Shown here piece by piece: positions 15,007-23,419 of a stretch of 64,000 nucleotides of DNA; within the stretch, counting starts at the first letter, position 1, and each line of letters opens with the position of its first letter. Below the pieces are notes generated by a model. The model saw only the letters and a list, made by a program, of their open reading frames with translations, was not told where the DNA came from and made no database searches. The position numbers were made by a program, and so were the translations under genes. Source of the DNA: a virus; the IMG/VR virus record IMGVR_UViG_3300047564_004575, positions 1-64,000 of that record; one strand, written 5' to 3'.

Positions 15007-15260
15007 TGCATTAAGCCAATTTTAAGCCAATGCTATTTTAAGAATCACCAAAAGCCTTGCCGCTAGCGGGTTTTATCAATTAACCCATATTCCCAGACAA
15101 AACCTGCCTCATTGTAATCCATAAAATACTCAATCCTTTATACAGTAAGGGCTATGGAAGTTCTATACAAAATATAGGACTTCTCCCATAGCCCTCAAAC
15201 GCCTATTTTTGGTAATGGTTTGATATGGTTAGAATTGATTTTTAAGCCAATTTTAAGCCA
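15007..15260. promoter_or_regulatory. Control region between VRR-NUC and integrase
   Basis: 254 bp without a gene. The doublet TTAAGCCAATTTTAAGCCAA occurs at both ends (about 15012 and 15244), so the same sites border the start of both divergent genes. Between them lie a CCGCTAGCGG palindrome (15062) and a long imperfect hairpin (15149-15194) whose arms start GGGCTATGG and end CCATAGCCC around a CTATACAAAATATAG core. They look like protein-binding sites and a terminator or regulatory hairpin. Confidence 0.5.
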
Positions 15261-16364
15261 ATGCCTAGTGACGTTGATGGTAAGCTAAATCATGCTAACA
15301 GCCTATTAAAAGCGGGTAAGGTAGGCGTTCGGATAGTGGCAAGGGGCGATCGCCTAGCATTGGTAGCAACGTTACCACCTAAGCCAGAATCGACTAAACC
15401 GTATCCCCATCAACAGCGTATCGCGTTAGGCTACCGACTTAATTACGCTGGTATTGATAAAGCCGTGAGGGATGCGAGAGTTTTATCGGCAAAATTAATC
15501 GAGGGTAATTTTAATTGGTCAGATTATATTGAAGGCAAAAAGACCATTGAGACGTTTGATGATGCCATTGATAAATTCAAAGATGACTATATAACTAAGC
15601 GGTTATCATTGGGGCATGATGCGTTGAAAATCAATCAAACTTTAAGCGGTAACTTTCTAAAGTACCTGGACAGACTTGATAAAGATAAGCCATTCAATGT
15701 TGACAAATTAGCTTCTGAGCTGACTAAAATGCCCCATAATGCCACACGTAGAGCGATGGCGTTAGCATACTCAAACTTGGCTGATTGCGTTGGTGTAGAA
15801 CATGATTTAAGGTCATTGAAGGGAGGTTATAGTTACAAGTCAGTTAACCCAAAAGACATCCCAGATGATGACACTATCGCCAAGGTTTACCAAGCAATAA
15901 ACAGTAGAAAACTCAAGACTGTTTATGGCTTGATGGCAGTCTATGGGTTAAGAAACTATGAAGTATTCAGATTAGATTTGTCCGACTTTCCCGTTATATT
16001 TGTCAACAAAGGCAAGACTAAAGAAGAGAGATTGGTCTATCCTTTGTACCCTGAATGGGTTGATTGGTTGACCGATATGGTAATGCCTAATGTTAATTTA
16101 GAGCGTCCCAACGTCAGCTTAGGTAATGACGTAGCCCATTTATTTTATCGAGGCAATATTGCATTTAGTCCTTATTGTTTACGCCATGCTTGGGCTAGAC
16201 GGTCTATGGAGTTTGGATGGGATTTAACGTTGGCAGCAAAGCAAATGGGACATACCGTAAAAGTTCATAGCGACGTTTACCATGCTTGGCTTAGTCAAGA
16301 TGTTTACGACAAAGCCTACCAACAAATCCTAGATAATCCTAATCGACCTAAGCCACCTTTATGA
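15261..16364 (+). CDS. int: Tyrosine integrase
   Basis: 367 residues. The catalytic C-terminal half shows MAVYGLRNYEVFRLDL (first Arg), LRHAWARRSMEF (HxxR box) and MGHTVKVHSDVYHAW (final H and the nucleophile Tyr). The N-terminal part has a SAM-like core-binding region (residues about 90-175). It probably integrates the phage genome into a host site; a tRNA-like element starting 9 nt after the stop is the candidate attachment region. Recent conservation of all catalytic residues suggests an active enzyme. Confidence 0.85.
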   Translation: MPSDVDGKLNHANSLLKAGKVGVRIVARGDRLALVATLPPKPESTKPYPHQQRIALGYRLNYAGIDKAVRDARVLSAKLIEGNFNWSDYIEGKKTIETFDDAIDKFKDDYITKRLSLGHDALKINQTLSGNFLKYLDRLDKDKPFNVDKLASELTKMPHNATRRAMALAYSNLADCVGVEHDLRSLKGGYSYKSVNPKDIPDDDTIAKVYQAINSRKLKTVYGLMAVYGLRNYEVFRLDLSDFPVIFVNKGKTKEERLVYPLYPEWVDWLTDMVMPNVNLERPNVSLGNDVAHLFYRGNIAFSPYCLRHAWARRSMEFGWDLTLAAKQMGHTVKVHSDVYHAWLSQDVYDKAYQQILDNPNRPKPPL

Positions 16365-16372
16365 TAGGAATA

Positions 16373-16513
16373 TCAGCGTTAGTTTAATTGGTCAAAATGT
16401 AGCTATGGTATGCTACTAATCAGTTAAATAGTTTTTGTAAGCTAGCTACAAATAGATTTAATTGGTTAATCTCAACCCGGGATGGAGTATAGGTTCGAAT
16501 CCTATACGCTGAT
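16373..16513 (+). ncRNA. tRNA-like element / candidate attP
   Basis: The ends form a tRNA framework: acceptor TCAGCGT / ACGCTGA (7 bp, perfect), TA, a D-arm GTTT-AATTGGTCA-AAAT, and a T-arm ATAGG-TTCGAAT-CCTAT. In place of an anticodon arm there are about 90 nt with three small hairpins: GTAGC/GCTAC, TTTGTA/TACAAA and AGATT/AATCT. TTTAATTGGT occurs twice. It could be an attP that carries the 3' part of a host tRNA, or a tRNA-like non-coding RNA. No usable anticodon was found, so it is not called a tRNA. Confidence 0.45.
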
Positions 16514-16590
16514 AAAGGGATGCAAACGCCTTGCCTAAAAAGCTAAACGGATAGACTACGGTTGAAATAACCGGGCTGGATTGGTAACCA

Positions 16591-16633
16591 GTAATAAACC
16601 CCACAGATATTACCCTGTGGGGTTTATTACTTT
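16591..16633. terminator. Bidirectional terminator
   Basis: GTAATAAACCCCACAG and CTGTGGGGTTTATTAC form a 16-bp perfect stem with an 8-nt loop. It serves the integrase side and the convergent DinD-like gene. Confidence 0.85.
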
Positions 16634-16654
16634 TCGGTGCAATAGATTGGTCAA

Positions 16655-17470
16655 TTATTCACCTAATAAGCGTTGCCGGTCTTTCCCGTAGACAATGTTA
16701 ATTGCTTCATCTAATTTATCGGGGGCGATATATTCTGAGACAGTAGCGCGACGTACTGGAATCAATAAATCATCTCGCCCTTCCTTGCGTAATGTATCAG
16801 AGAATTGCTTGAGAGATTTTAACTTTTGCCCCGTACGCTCAAATACTGCCCGTTTTAATTGGTCAGCACTCAGAAACTTAGTAGACTTGCCAGTGTCAAC
16901 CTCAATAACTTCAGTGACTACGGTTTCTTTTTCAACGATGATATCCTGACAACCTCGCAGGGCTAAGACAACGCGATCGCCGTGTAATTGAAGCATCGTA
17001 TTGTCTAATTGCTTGCCTAAGTTCTTTTCCCGTTCTAGCTCTAAGCGTAGACGTAACAGTTCATTTTCTTGGCTTAGGGCAGGAATGACCGTCTCAGCTT
17101 CACGTGTCTTAACAGCAAAGTAATGTTTAGCCATCTTGACCGCATCATTGCCACGACTATCGCAGCAAAGTGCAATGTGATAACAGGCTAGTCGGGATAA
17201 ATCGTAATCCAACATATCAACCCCGCCACCTTGAGGGCGTTTAACCATCTTACCCGACGGGGTAATGTGGCTAGATACGCAATCCACAATGGTTTCAAGG
17301 TTTTCTTGGGCAATCTCGATTACACATTTAAACTTCTGCCATTTGGCATAATTCAGGACGAATTGCAAGTCACGGGCAGACCAAAACTCGTTACCCTGTG
17401 CATCCAACTGGCGGATGACATCGAAGGGACTGGCTTGGTATTGCGTTTCTACCGTTGCTAAATTAGTCAT
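16655..17470 (-). CDS. DinD/BRO-like phage regulator
   Basis: 271 residues. The N-terminal part (GNEFWSARDLQFVLNYAKWQKFKCVIEIA, DYDLSRLACYHIALCCDSRG, AKHYFAVKTREAE) follows the DinD/BRO-N pattern of phage and virus DNA-binding regulators. The C-terminal 130 residues (LHGDRVVLALRG..., YIAPDKL) match the C-terminal module of the MSV199 gene at 8832-9632. Probably a regulator of lysogeny or late expression. The leader hides its ribosome site, and a regulatory repeat copy lies further upstream. Confidence 0.65.
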   Translation of the reverse strand: MTNLATVETQYQASPFDVIRQLDAQGNEFWSARDLQFVLNYAKWQKFKCVIEIAQENLETIVDCVSSHITPSGKMVKRPQGGGVDMLDYDLSRLACYHIALCCDSRGNDAVKMAKHYFAVKTREAETVIPALSQENELLRLRLELEREKNLGKQLDNTMLQLHGDRVVLALRGCQDIIVEKETVVTEVIEVDTGKSTKFLSADQLKRAVFERTGQKLKSLKQFSDTLRKEGRDDLLIPVRRATVSEYIAPDKLDEAINIVYGKDRQRLLGE

Positions 17471-17478
17471 AAGACTTT

Positions 17479-17527
17479 GCCTCCTGTTAAGGCGATAGTC
17501 AAAATCCTCCAGTTCACCGCTGGGGGT
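17479..17527 (-). promoter_or_regulatory. Structured leader with hidden Shine-Dalgarno
   Basis: Read on the minus strand: hairpin CCCCCAG...CTGGAGG, then GCCT...AGGC around AGGAGG, then ATG. Same design as the leaders at 8.8 and 32.3 kb. TTAAGATAGTGG (about 17545) is the likely -10 region. Confidence 0.55.
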
Positions 17528-17659
17528 ATTTTATTTACACCACTATCTTAATAAACGTTTGAGTTGTTGACATACATCCTTGGCTGTGTGCTTTTCACCC
17601 TCGTCATTCCCCATCTCAACACAGTATTTTTACCTTTAACCCTGCCCACCCCAGACAAA

Positions 17660-17730
17660 CCTCAAACCCTTACCCCATAAGGCTGACAAGAAGTGTTGCA
17701 TATATCTAAAGAACTCCAGGGGACTGCAAA
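17660..17730 (-). repeat. Dispersed regulatory repeat, copy 3
   Basis: Minus-strand orientation, with CCTCAAACCCTTACCCCATAAGG at the far end and TGTTGCATATATCT... GGACTGCAA at the near end. It lies upstream of the DinD-like gene, as the other copies do relative to their genes. Confidence 0.75.
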
Positions 17731-17747
17731 AACGGGATTTTATGGGA

Positions 17748-17814
17748 TTGTTGCATTTTGTCCGTATGCCTGATAATATAGTGAGATAACCAATCAGCCC
17801 AGAGGAGGGCTATT
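17748..17814 (+). promoter_or_regulatory. SSB promoter and hairpin-covered ribosome site
   Basis: TTGCATTTTGTCC...TGATAATATAG supplies a plausible promoter. AGCCC (17796) pairs with GGGCT (17807) over AGAGGAGG, which is the Shine-Dalgarno of the gene at 17815. Confidence 0.55.
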
Positions 17815-18603
17815 ATGGGACTCATTCCAAAAGAAGCTATTGAAGCTGTAAATGACAACAATGGTTCTAGTTTATTTATTGACCTTAAGCCAGGTGATCA
17901 AAAGTTTCGAGTTTTAAGTCTACGGTTTTATTTCGAGACTCGTACTCCAAGCCATTCTCCTATTCGATCCAAAACCAAGTTAACCAAGATTCCTTTTAAT
18001 GGGCGTTTTGAATGTCACACCAAAAGCGGTAAAGTTTGGCAAGAAAAAATTAAGCAGGTATGGGCGATGCTTGTTTGGTCTTATGCCGATCAAGACATTA
18101 AGGTTTTAAGTCTCGACAAATCAACTGTACAAAAGCAATTAGCTGCGCTAGATGCTGATGAAGATTGGGGTGACCTGTCCACCTTTGATGTGAAAATCGT
18201 CCGTAAAGGCGAAGGGACTGAAACTGAATACACGGTAATGCCATCGAATCAGAAGCCTCTACCAAAAGACATTCAATCTCAAATTGATTCAGCCGCTGTC
18301 AATCTAGATGCAATGCTGTATTGTGTTTATCCCAACGATCCTGACTGGAAGGATAAAGCACTGACAAAACTAATGGATAACCTGCATTTGGCATCCCAAG
18401 AGGCATCTAACCGTGGGATTCAATTTGAAGTTCCGACATCTACTGAAATCGAGATTTTGCAATCTGCATGGGAAAAAGCATTAACTTTAATGCCCTTGCA
18501 CAAGCCATCGTTACCAAAAGTCACTGAGACGGTTTTACCTGAAATGCCAGAAAACTTAACCGATGAACAAGCTGAACTAGAGCTAGCTGCGATTCCCTTC
18601 TAA
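17815..18603 (+). CDS. Single-stranded DNA-binding protein (phage gp32-like)
   Basis: 262 residues. The middle (VWAMLVWSYADQDIKVLSLDKSTVQKQL, DEDWGDLSTFDVKIVRKGEGTETEYTVMP) carries the OB-fold pattern of gp32-like SSBs found in many phages. An acidic C-terminal tail (DEQAELELAAIPF) fits a protein-interaction tail. It binds ssDNA at forks and helps recombination. First gene of a helicase-methyltransferase block; the stop is followed by a hairpin and the helicase. Confidence 0.75.
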   Translation: MGLIPKEAIEAVNDNNGSSLFIDLKPGDQKFRVLSLRFYFETRTPSHSPIRSKTKLTKIPFNGRFECHTKSGKVWQEKIKQVWAMLVWSYADQDIKVLSLDKSTVQKQLAALDADEDWGDLSTFDVKIVRKGEGTETEYTVMPSNQKPLPKDIQSQIDSAAVNLDAMLYCVYPNDPDWKDKALTKLMDNLHLASQEASNRGIQFEVPTSTEIEILQSAWEKALTLMPLHKPSLPKVTETVLPEMPENLTDEQAELELAAIPF

Positions 18604-18630
18604 CGTCAAACATCCGTAAATTTTATAAAC

Positions 18631-18673
18631 GCTTGCAATCATCCCCGAAAGGCTAGTAGCGGTGATTGCAAGC
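18631..18673 (+). promoter_or_regulatory. Hairpin between SSB and helicase genes
   Basis: GCTTGCAATCA / TGATTGCAAGC form an 11-bp perfect stem with a 21-nt loop, right before TACCAAAGGAGC and the helicase start. It could slow transcription or protect mRNA ends. Confidence 0.6.
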
Positions 18674-18688
18674 TACCAAAGGAGCATT

Positions 18689-20230
18689 ATGCTTAAACTC
18701 AGAGATTACCAATTAGACGTAAAGCGTCAAGTTTACCAACACATACGCGAGGGTCAAAATAAAATACTATTATGCGCTGGTACAGGTAGTGGCAAAACGG
18801 AGTGCGCCACTAGCATTGTTGAGGACATCCTTAGCCGCGATCGTTGTGTTGCGTTTCTAGTTCACCGTGACAATTTAGTCCGTCAAACGGTGGCAAGGTT
18901 TGAGAAGTATGGCATTAAAGCCAGTGCCGTTGCTGGTGGTATGGATTGTGACGAGTCTAACCCCTGCCAAGTTGTCAGTATGCAAACTTTAGAGCGTCGT
19001 AAATCAGCGATGGCATTAGTTGACGATGTTGCTATTTATGATGAGGCGCACCTAACTGCATGGCGTAAAAGTGGACAGTCAATGATTCGAGGAAATCATC
19101 ATAAAATCACCATTGGGCTAACTGCTACGCCGTGGCGACTGAGTAAGCGAGAAGAAATGGGGGATTTATTTAACTCCCTAGTTTTAGCTCCTATGCCATC
19201 GCAATTAATGGAAGCCGGTTATTTAGTCCGTCCTCGCTGTTTTGGGCTTAGCGGAGCCGATTTAAACGGGGTCAAGACCGTTGCGGGCGATTTTGCCTTA
19301 GATGATTTGTCAGTCCTTTGTAATGACGATGGCGTAGTCAATAAAGCCGTCAGTGAATGGCAACGATTAGCTAAGGGATTAACCACGATTGTTTTCTGTG
19401 TTGATGTTGCTCACGCTAAACACATGGCAGAAGCGTTTCAAAATGCAGGTGTAGCGGCTAATTATGTTTCGGGTGATATGTGCCCCGTCAAAATTCGTGA
19501 GCCGTTATACGCTGATTTAAAGAGCGGTAAACTAACGGTGTTATGTAGTTGCAACGCATTGTCCGAAGGCTTCGATGTACCTAATATCGAGTGTGTAATC
19601 TTAGCCCGTCCGACTAAATCTAAGGCTATTTTTGTTCAACAGTTAGGGCGCGGTTTACGAATCTCTGAAGGTAAAACAGAGTGCTTAGTTTTAGACCAAG
19701 CCGGTAACATTGAACGTCATGGTTTTATCGAAGATTTAACTCCATCTGACTTTGCTTTAATCCAAGCCAAGCATGGCGAGAAAGGTGATCCACCAGTTAA
19801 AGAATGCCCTGAGTGTGGACACCTTCACCGTACTTTTGATATGACTTGCCCCGAATGTGGCTATGAATATCCTTTGAAGGAAAAAGTCAAGCAAGAAAGT
19901 AACTTAGTTGAGTTACGCAAGATTGAATGTGATTTACCTTTGTCCGGTCAACTATATCGGGAATGGAAAAAAGAAGCATTCAAAAAGAATATTGCTCCAG
20001 GTTATGCTATGGCTAAATTCAAAGAATTACATCCCGACCAATGGCCCAATCATCAATGGAATTTTGGGGCAATTTTTGACGGCGATCGCAGTGAAAAAGT
20101 AATGGTCAAGTATTTAGAATACCTGGAGAATATCGCTATCAAAAAAGATAAAGATGATAACTGGATAGCTAAAGAGTTTAAGTCTGAATTTGGCTGTTAT
20201 CCCTCGCAACAATTATTAGAGGTAATGTAA
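18689..20230 (+). CDS. SF2 DNA helicase
   Basis: 513 residues from the ATG at 18689, chosen because AAGGAGC precedes it; an upstream start at 18662 lacks a ribosome site. Motifs: Q-like LRDYQ, Walker A CAGTGSGKTECA, Ia LVHRDNLV, II YDEAHLT, III GLTATPWR, IV/V FCVDVAHAK and CSCNALSEGFDVPNIEC, VI QQLGRGLRIS. A zinc ribbon (CPECGHLH...CPECGY) follows. A phage DNA helicase for replication or recombination. Its stop overlaps the methyltransferase start (TAATG). Confidence 0.85.
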   Translation: MLKLRDYQLDVKRQVYQHIREGQNKILLCAGTGSGKTECATSIVEDILSRDRCVAFLVHRDNLVRQTVARFEKYGIKASAVAGGMDCDESNPCQVVSMQTLERRKSAMALVDDVAIYDEAHLTAWRKSGQSMIRGNHHKITIGLTATPWRLSKREEMGDLFNSLVLAPMPSQLMEAGYLVRPRCFGLSGADLNGVKTVAGDFALDDLSVLCNDDGVVNKAVSEWQRLAKGLTTIVFCVDVAHAKHMAEAFQNAGVAANYVSGDMCPVKIREPLYADLKSGKLTVLCSCNALSEGFDVPNIECVILARPTKSKAIFVQQLGRGLRISEGKTECLVLDQAGNIERHGFIEDLTPSDFALIQAKHGEKGDPPVKECPECGHLHRTFDMTCPECGYEYPLKEKVKQESNLVELRKIECDLPLSGQLYREWKKEAFKKNIAPGYAMAKFKELHPDQWPNHQWNFGAIFDGDRSEKVMVKYLEYLENIAIKKDKDDNWIAKEFKSEFGCYPSQQLLEVM

Positions 20231-21189
20231 TGAAATTTGCTAGTCTTTTTACAGGCATGGGCGCGGCTGATATGGGTGCAATGCAAGCCGGATTAACACC
20301 TATTTGGGGCGTTGAGATTGACCGACAAATTGCTATGGTCGCCATTGATTTTATCCCAGAAATCTCTAATCTTGATGTTGTAGATGTAAATTATGCGAAA
20401 TTAGAACGACCAGATTGGCTTCATGCTTCCCCGCCATGTATCAACGCATCACGGGCTAAGAATGGCAAGGAAACCCAAGAAGATATTGAACTAGCTAATG
20501 CTATCTGTCGGGCGATTGAAACGCTTAAGCCTGATTATTTTAGCTTGGAAAATGTGATTGGTTATGCCAGTTTTAAGTCGCTTGCCAACATTAAACGTTA
20601 CTTAAAAAACAATGGTTATTATGTTGAGTATGCTTTACTTGACTGCTCTGATTGTGGCGTACCACAATCACGTAAACGATTATTTTTAGTCGCATCAAAG
20701 CATTGGAGGAAAATACAGGGCTTATATGATCTTGAATGCAAAGAACAAAAACCTGTCGGTTGGTATGATGCGATCGCCGATTTGATTCCTACGCTAAAAA
20801 AAACAACATTGACCGACTGGCAAGTAAAAGCAATTCACTCTAAATTTAAGGGGAATGATACGCCTATTGGATACTGGTTGCCAGATATTGTCGTTCAAAG
20901 GTCAGGGGCGAGAAAAAAAGACGGGATACCGAATAACACAATTCGCCTATCTAATGAACCCATGTTCACGGTCAAGGCGATGTCAGGAAAGGTAAGGGTT
21001 AGTCCTAAACAAGCCACAATTGTTATTGACGGTCAATCCTACGAAGCTGATACCCGATGTCTAGCCCGTTGGCAGTCTATTCCTGACTGGTATCAATTCA
21101 GTGGCGATCTGAAACTAGACACCAAGATGATCGGCAATGCAGTACCCCCGCTAATGATGCAAAAAATCATTGAGGCAGTACTGCAATGA
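20230..21189 (+). CDS. C5-cytosine DNA methyltransferase
   Basis: 319 residues. Motif I SLFTGMGAADMGA, motif IV ASPPCINAS (catalytic PC), motif VI LENV, motif VIII VPQSRKRLF, motif X IGNAVPP. All catalytic motifs are present. No restriction enzyme is nearby, so it is a free-standing phage methylase, likely protecting phage DNA from host restriction. Coupled to the helicase (TAATG). Confidence 0.9.
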   Translation: MKFASLFTGMGAADMGAMQAGLTPIWGVEIDRQIAMVAIDFIPEISNLDVVDVNYAKLERPDWLHASPPCINASRAKNGKETQEDIELANAICRAIETLKPDYFSLENVIGYASFKSLANIKRYLKNNGYYVEYALLDCSDCGVPQSRKRLFLVASKHWRKIQGLYDLECKEQKPVGWYDAIADLIPTLKKTTLTDWQVKAIHSKFKGNDTPIGYWLPDIVVQRSGARKKDGIPNNTIRLSNEPMFTVKAMSGKVRVSPKQATIVIDGQSYEADTRCLARWQSIPDWYQFSGDLKLDTKMIGNAVPPLMMQKIIEAVLQ

Positions 21190-21193
21190 AAAA

Positions 21194-21268
21194 AGACCCC
21201 GTAGGGTCTAAAAATAGTTAAGCAAACAAAACAGATCACCCACTATCTTTGCAATGGTGGGTTTTTTA
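21194..21268 (+). terminator. Two tandem terminator hairpins
   Basis: First AGACCC/GGGTCT with a 4-nt loop (21194-21209). Second CCCAC/GTGGG followed by TTTTTT (21239-21267). They separate the methyltransferase from the convergent head genes. Between them AGTTAAGCAAAC recurs. Confidence 0.7.
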
Positions 21269-21278
21269 TTTTAACCTA

Positions 21279-21938
21279 CTATGCCAGCCATCCTGATTGC
21301 ATCTGAATCAAGTCCATTTCTCTCCCGTAGTAGATAGAGCATTTACAAGCCTGGGCGCATTTACAAGACTGTCCAGGCACTGGTAAAACTCCTATCGGTC
21401 TAACGCCCATCCTGGCATATCTGAGACAATCTTCGCAGTGTTTAGCCTGCGCATCTAGTTTCCGTAACGCATGGGTGTTGTAATCGGTGTTGACAGCGTA
21501 GGAACGTCTACCCATTTCATAGCTCACCCGACTAGATTGTACAAACCTAGAAAGGCGATAATCCAGCATTTTGCGAGATAGTTTACCGTCTCTTAAGTCT
21601 TGCACTAAATTACGCAAGGCGGGATATTGATTTTGTCTTAGCTCATTAGCAATATCTAGATAATGAATAGCATAGGTTTTATCTTTCCCCCCTCTCCCAA
21701 AACGCATTAATGCAACATGACTATCCTTTACGTTTTTAGCTGTTTTTTCTTCCCAATCCCTAGCGGTGATTGTGCCATTAACTAACTGATTAGTGTCCTC
21801 AACTACCCGTTTTAAATAGGCAGCTTGATAGGCTTTGATGTAATTATTAACTTTAGATTCAGGCACTAATCTACCAGACGGATAGAGGTAACGTCTTTGC
21901 TTTTCGCTATAGATTAAATCTGGTAGATTGTACGCCAT
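21279..21938 (-). CDS. Phage head morphogenesis protein (SPP1 gp7-like)
   Basis: 219 residues. The C-terminal cluster HCEDCLRYARMGVRPIGVLPVPGQSCKCAQACKC is the signature cysteine region of phage minor head/morphogenesis proteins. It helps capsid assembly or DNA exit at the portal. It is the last gene of a minus-strand block that runs terL to here; the portal gene, by contrast, is on the plus strand. Confidence 0.75.
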   Translation of the reverse strand: MAYNLPDLIYSEKQRRYLYPSGRLVPESKVNNYIKAYQAAYLKRVVEDTNQLVNGTITARDWEEKTAKNVKDSHVALMRFGRGGKDKTYAIHYLDIANELRQNQYPALRNLVQDLRDGKLSRKMLDYRLSRFVQSSRVSYEMGRRSYAVNTDYNTHALRKLDAQAKHCEDCLRYARMGVRPIGVLPVPGQSCKCAQACKCSIYYGREMDLIQMQSGWLA

Positions 21939-22192
21939 TACTTTTTAAAGCTTTTTAGGTTGACTTTTAATTCTTTACCCATAAAATATCTTAGAATATT
22001 GCTTTTTATCATTAGCATTTTAGTCAATGCCATGATGTGAAGCCTTAACTCGTCGGCTGACGATTGACTTAACTTATCGGCAATAATCCGCAATTCTAGG
22101 GATTGCTCTAAGGTTAATTCCTGCACTTCTTTAGGTATCATGGGCTTATCCAAATTTTGACCTTGTAATTGATAGTAACCAGCGACATCCAT
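21938..22192 (-). CDS. Small hypothetical protein
   Basis: 84 residues, helical, basic C-terminus, no recognised family. Its stop and the next start overlap by one base. Linked to nucleotide and packaging genes by position only. Confidence 0.5.
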   Translation of the reverse strand: MDVAGYYQLQGQNLDKPMIPKEVQELTLEQSLELRIIADKLSQSSADELRLHIMALTKMLMIKSNILRYFMGKELKVNLKSFKK

Positions 22193-22392
22193 TATTTATC
22201 ACCCTCGATTACAATTTCAAACCTGCCATCAAAAAACTCTTTTGCTGGACGTACCCAAACCATCTCACTATCTAAGCATCGATGAATAACCATCGTTTGT
22301 GTAGTGCTTTCCAGTAATGCCATTCCCAAAAATTCATAGCGATTACCTGTGTTTAAATGTTCGTAAATCTGCCCTTTTAATTTGTGCATCAA
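22192..22392 (-). CDS. DUF1653-like small protein
   Basis: 66 residues. HKLKGQIYEHLNTGNRYEFLGMALLESTTQTMVIHRCLDSE..VWVRPAKEFFDGRF follows the DUF1653 pattern (K.G..YE.LG.A..SET...LVVYR...... WVRP...F). Function unknown. Overlaps both neighbours. Confidence 0.6.
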   Translation of the reverse strand: MMHKLKGQIYEHLNTGNRYEFLGMALLESTTQTMVIHRCLDSEMVWVRPAKEFFDGRFEIVIEGDK

Positions 22393-22841
22393 TCTTGCTC
22401 CATTAAACTAGCGGCTTTTTCGGTAAACGTCCAGTAGGCGGGTGCATATTCTATCTTGCACAAATAGCCAAAATTATTTAGTAAGGACAATGTATTTTTG
22501 TCTTGCGTTGATGCTGGGTAAATGTAAACAATCGCACCACAACTACTGACAGATAAGTGATTTCTTACCATTAAAAGCAAGGCTTTAATAGTGGCGTTTT
22601 GTTCATCAATTAAAGCCCGGCTATAACAAACAGCATCAAGCAATTCTTGATGCAAGTCCACTGCACTTTTACGACCATTGCCAGATTGTAAGATAGTGCC
22701 ATATTTGTTGTATCCAAAATCCTTGCGGTCTTGGATGTCTTGGATCACTAGGTCATGGATTGACGGGTTATTATTAACCTTTGGCATAGACTCAGGCACT
22801 GAATAATTAGCCCGTCCGTTACTTGATAGTCTGGTCATCAA
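22389..22841 (-). CDS. MazG-like nucleotide pyrophosphohydrolase
   Basis: 150 residues. IQDIQDRKDFGYNKYGTILQ...GRKSAVDLHQELLDAVCYSRAL matches the metal-binding helices (Kxx..E..D) of phage all-alpha NTP pyrophosphohydrolases. It likely hydrolyses nucleoside triphosphates to shape the dNTP pool. Operon with dCTP deaminase (4-nt overlap). Confidence 0.65.
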   Translation of the reverse strand: MMTRLSSNGRANYSVPESMPKVNNNPSIHDLVIQDIQDRKDFGYNKYGTILQSGNGRKSAVDLHQELLDAVCYSRALIDEQNATIKALLLMVRNHLSVSSCGAIVYIYPASTQDKNTLSLLNNFGYLCKIEYAPAYWTFTEKAASLMEQD

Positions 22842-23392
22842 CCTTTACTCTCCTGTACGGTTTTATCGTTATTGTAACGACCTGTTACTGCGTAACTTTT
22901 AGACGGCAATCCCAACAATAAACGGAATTCTAATTGACCAAATCTCATACCAGGATATAACGGCAATGGCTCTAAATCATCATTGGTAATTTCCATTGTT
23001 AACCTTGACCGATTCCAACCCGCGTCAATATAACTGGCTAATTGATGCCCATACCATTCTCGCCCCCGTGAACTTTTCATATAAAAAGTAACAGCGGTAA
23101 ACTCTGGAATTTTGAACGTTTCCAAAGACTCAACTAATAGGCGATCGCCAGGAAACATTTTATAGTCATCGGTCAATTTAATGTCTACATAACCGTGAGT
23201 AGTCCTTAGTTTAGCCTTATGACCAATCCGAATATCAAGGCTATGGGGATTGATGCATTCAGGCGTAATCGGTGACACCATTGGTTCGATAAACTTGTCA
23301 ATCTTTTTGCCAGTAAGCCGATAGAATAACCGAATATACCAAGGCACAACGCCACAGCATAAAGCCTTTATCTGATGATCAACTAAAACCAT
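22838..23392 (-). CDS. dcd: dCTP deaminase (dUTPase superfamily)
   Basis: 184 residues. Characteristic blocks: NPHSLDIRIG, PGDRLLVESLE, KSSRGREWYGHQLASYIDAGWN (active region), LTMEITN, LYPGMRFGQLEF, and C-terminal AVTGRYNNDKTVQESKG. Makes dUTP from dCTP, feeding dUMP to ThyX. The promoter ATTAAGATAG and a stem with AGGGGC in front of the ATG may set its expression. 4-nt overlap with the MazG-like gene. Confidence 0.85.
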   Translation of the reverse strand: MVLVDHQIKALCCGVVPWYIRLFYRLTGKKIDKFIEPMVSPITPECINPHSLDIRIGHKAKLRTTHGYVDIKLTDDYKMFPGDRLLVESLETFKIPEFTAVTFYMKSSRGREWYGHQLASYIDAGWNRSRLTMEITNDDLEPLPLYPGMRFGQLEFRLLLGLPSKSYAVTGRYNNDKTVQESKG

Positions 23393-23419
23393 AAAGCCCC
23401 TAAATTTAATAGGGCTATC

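Noticed and set aside
16373-16513. tRNA with group I intron
   Set aside because: The insert is only about 90 nt, lacks recognisable intron core elements, and no anticodon stem can be restored.
18662-18688. Upstream start for the SF2 helicase
   Set aside because: No Shine-Dalgarno; it lies within the leader hairpin, while AAGGAGC fits the ATG at 18689.
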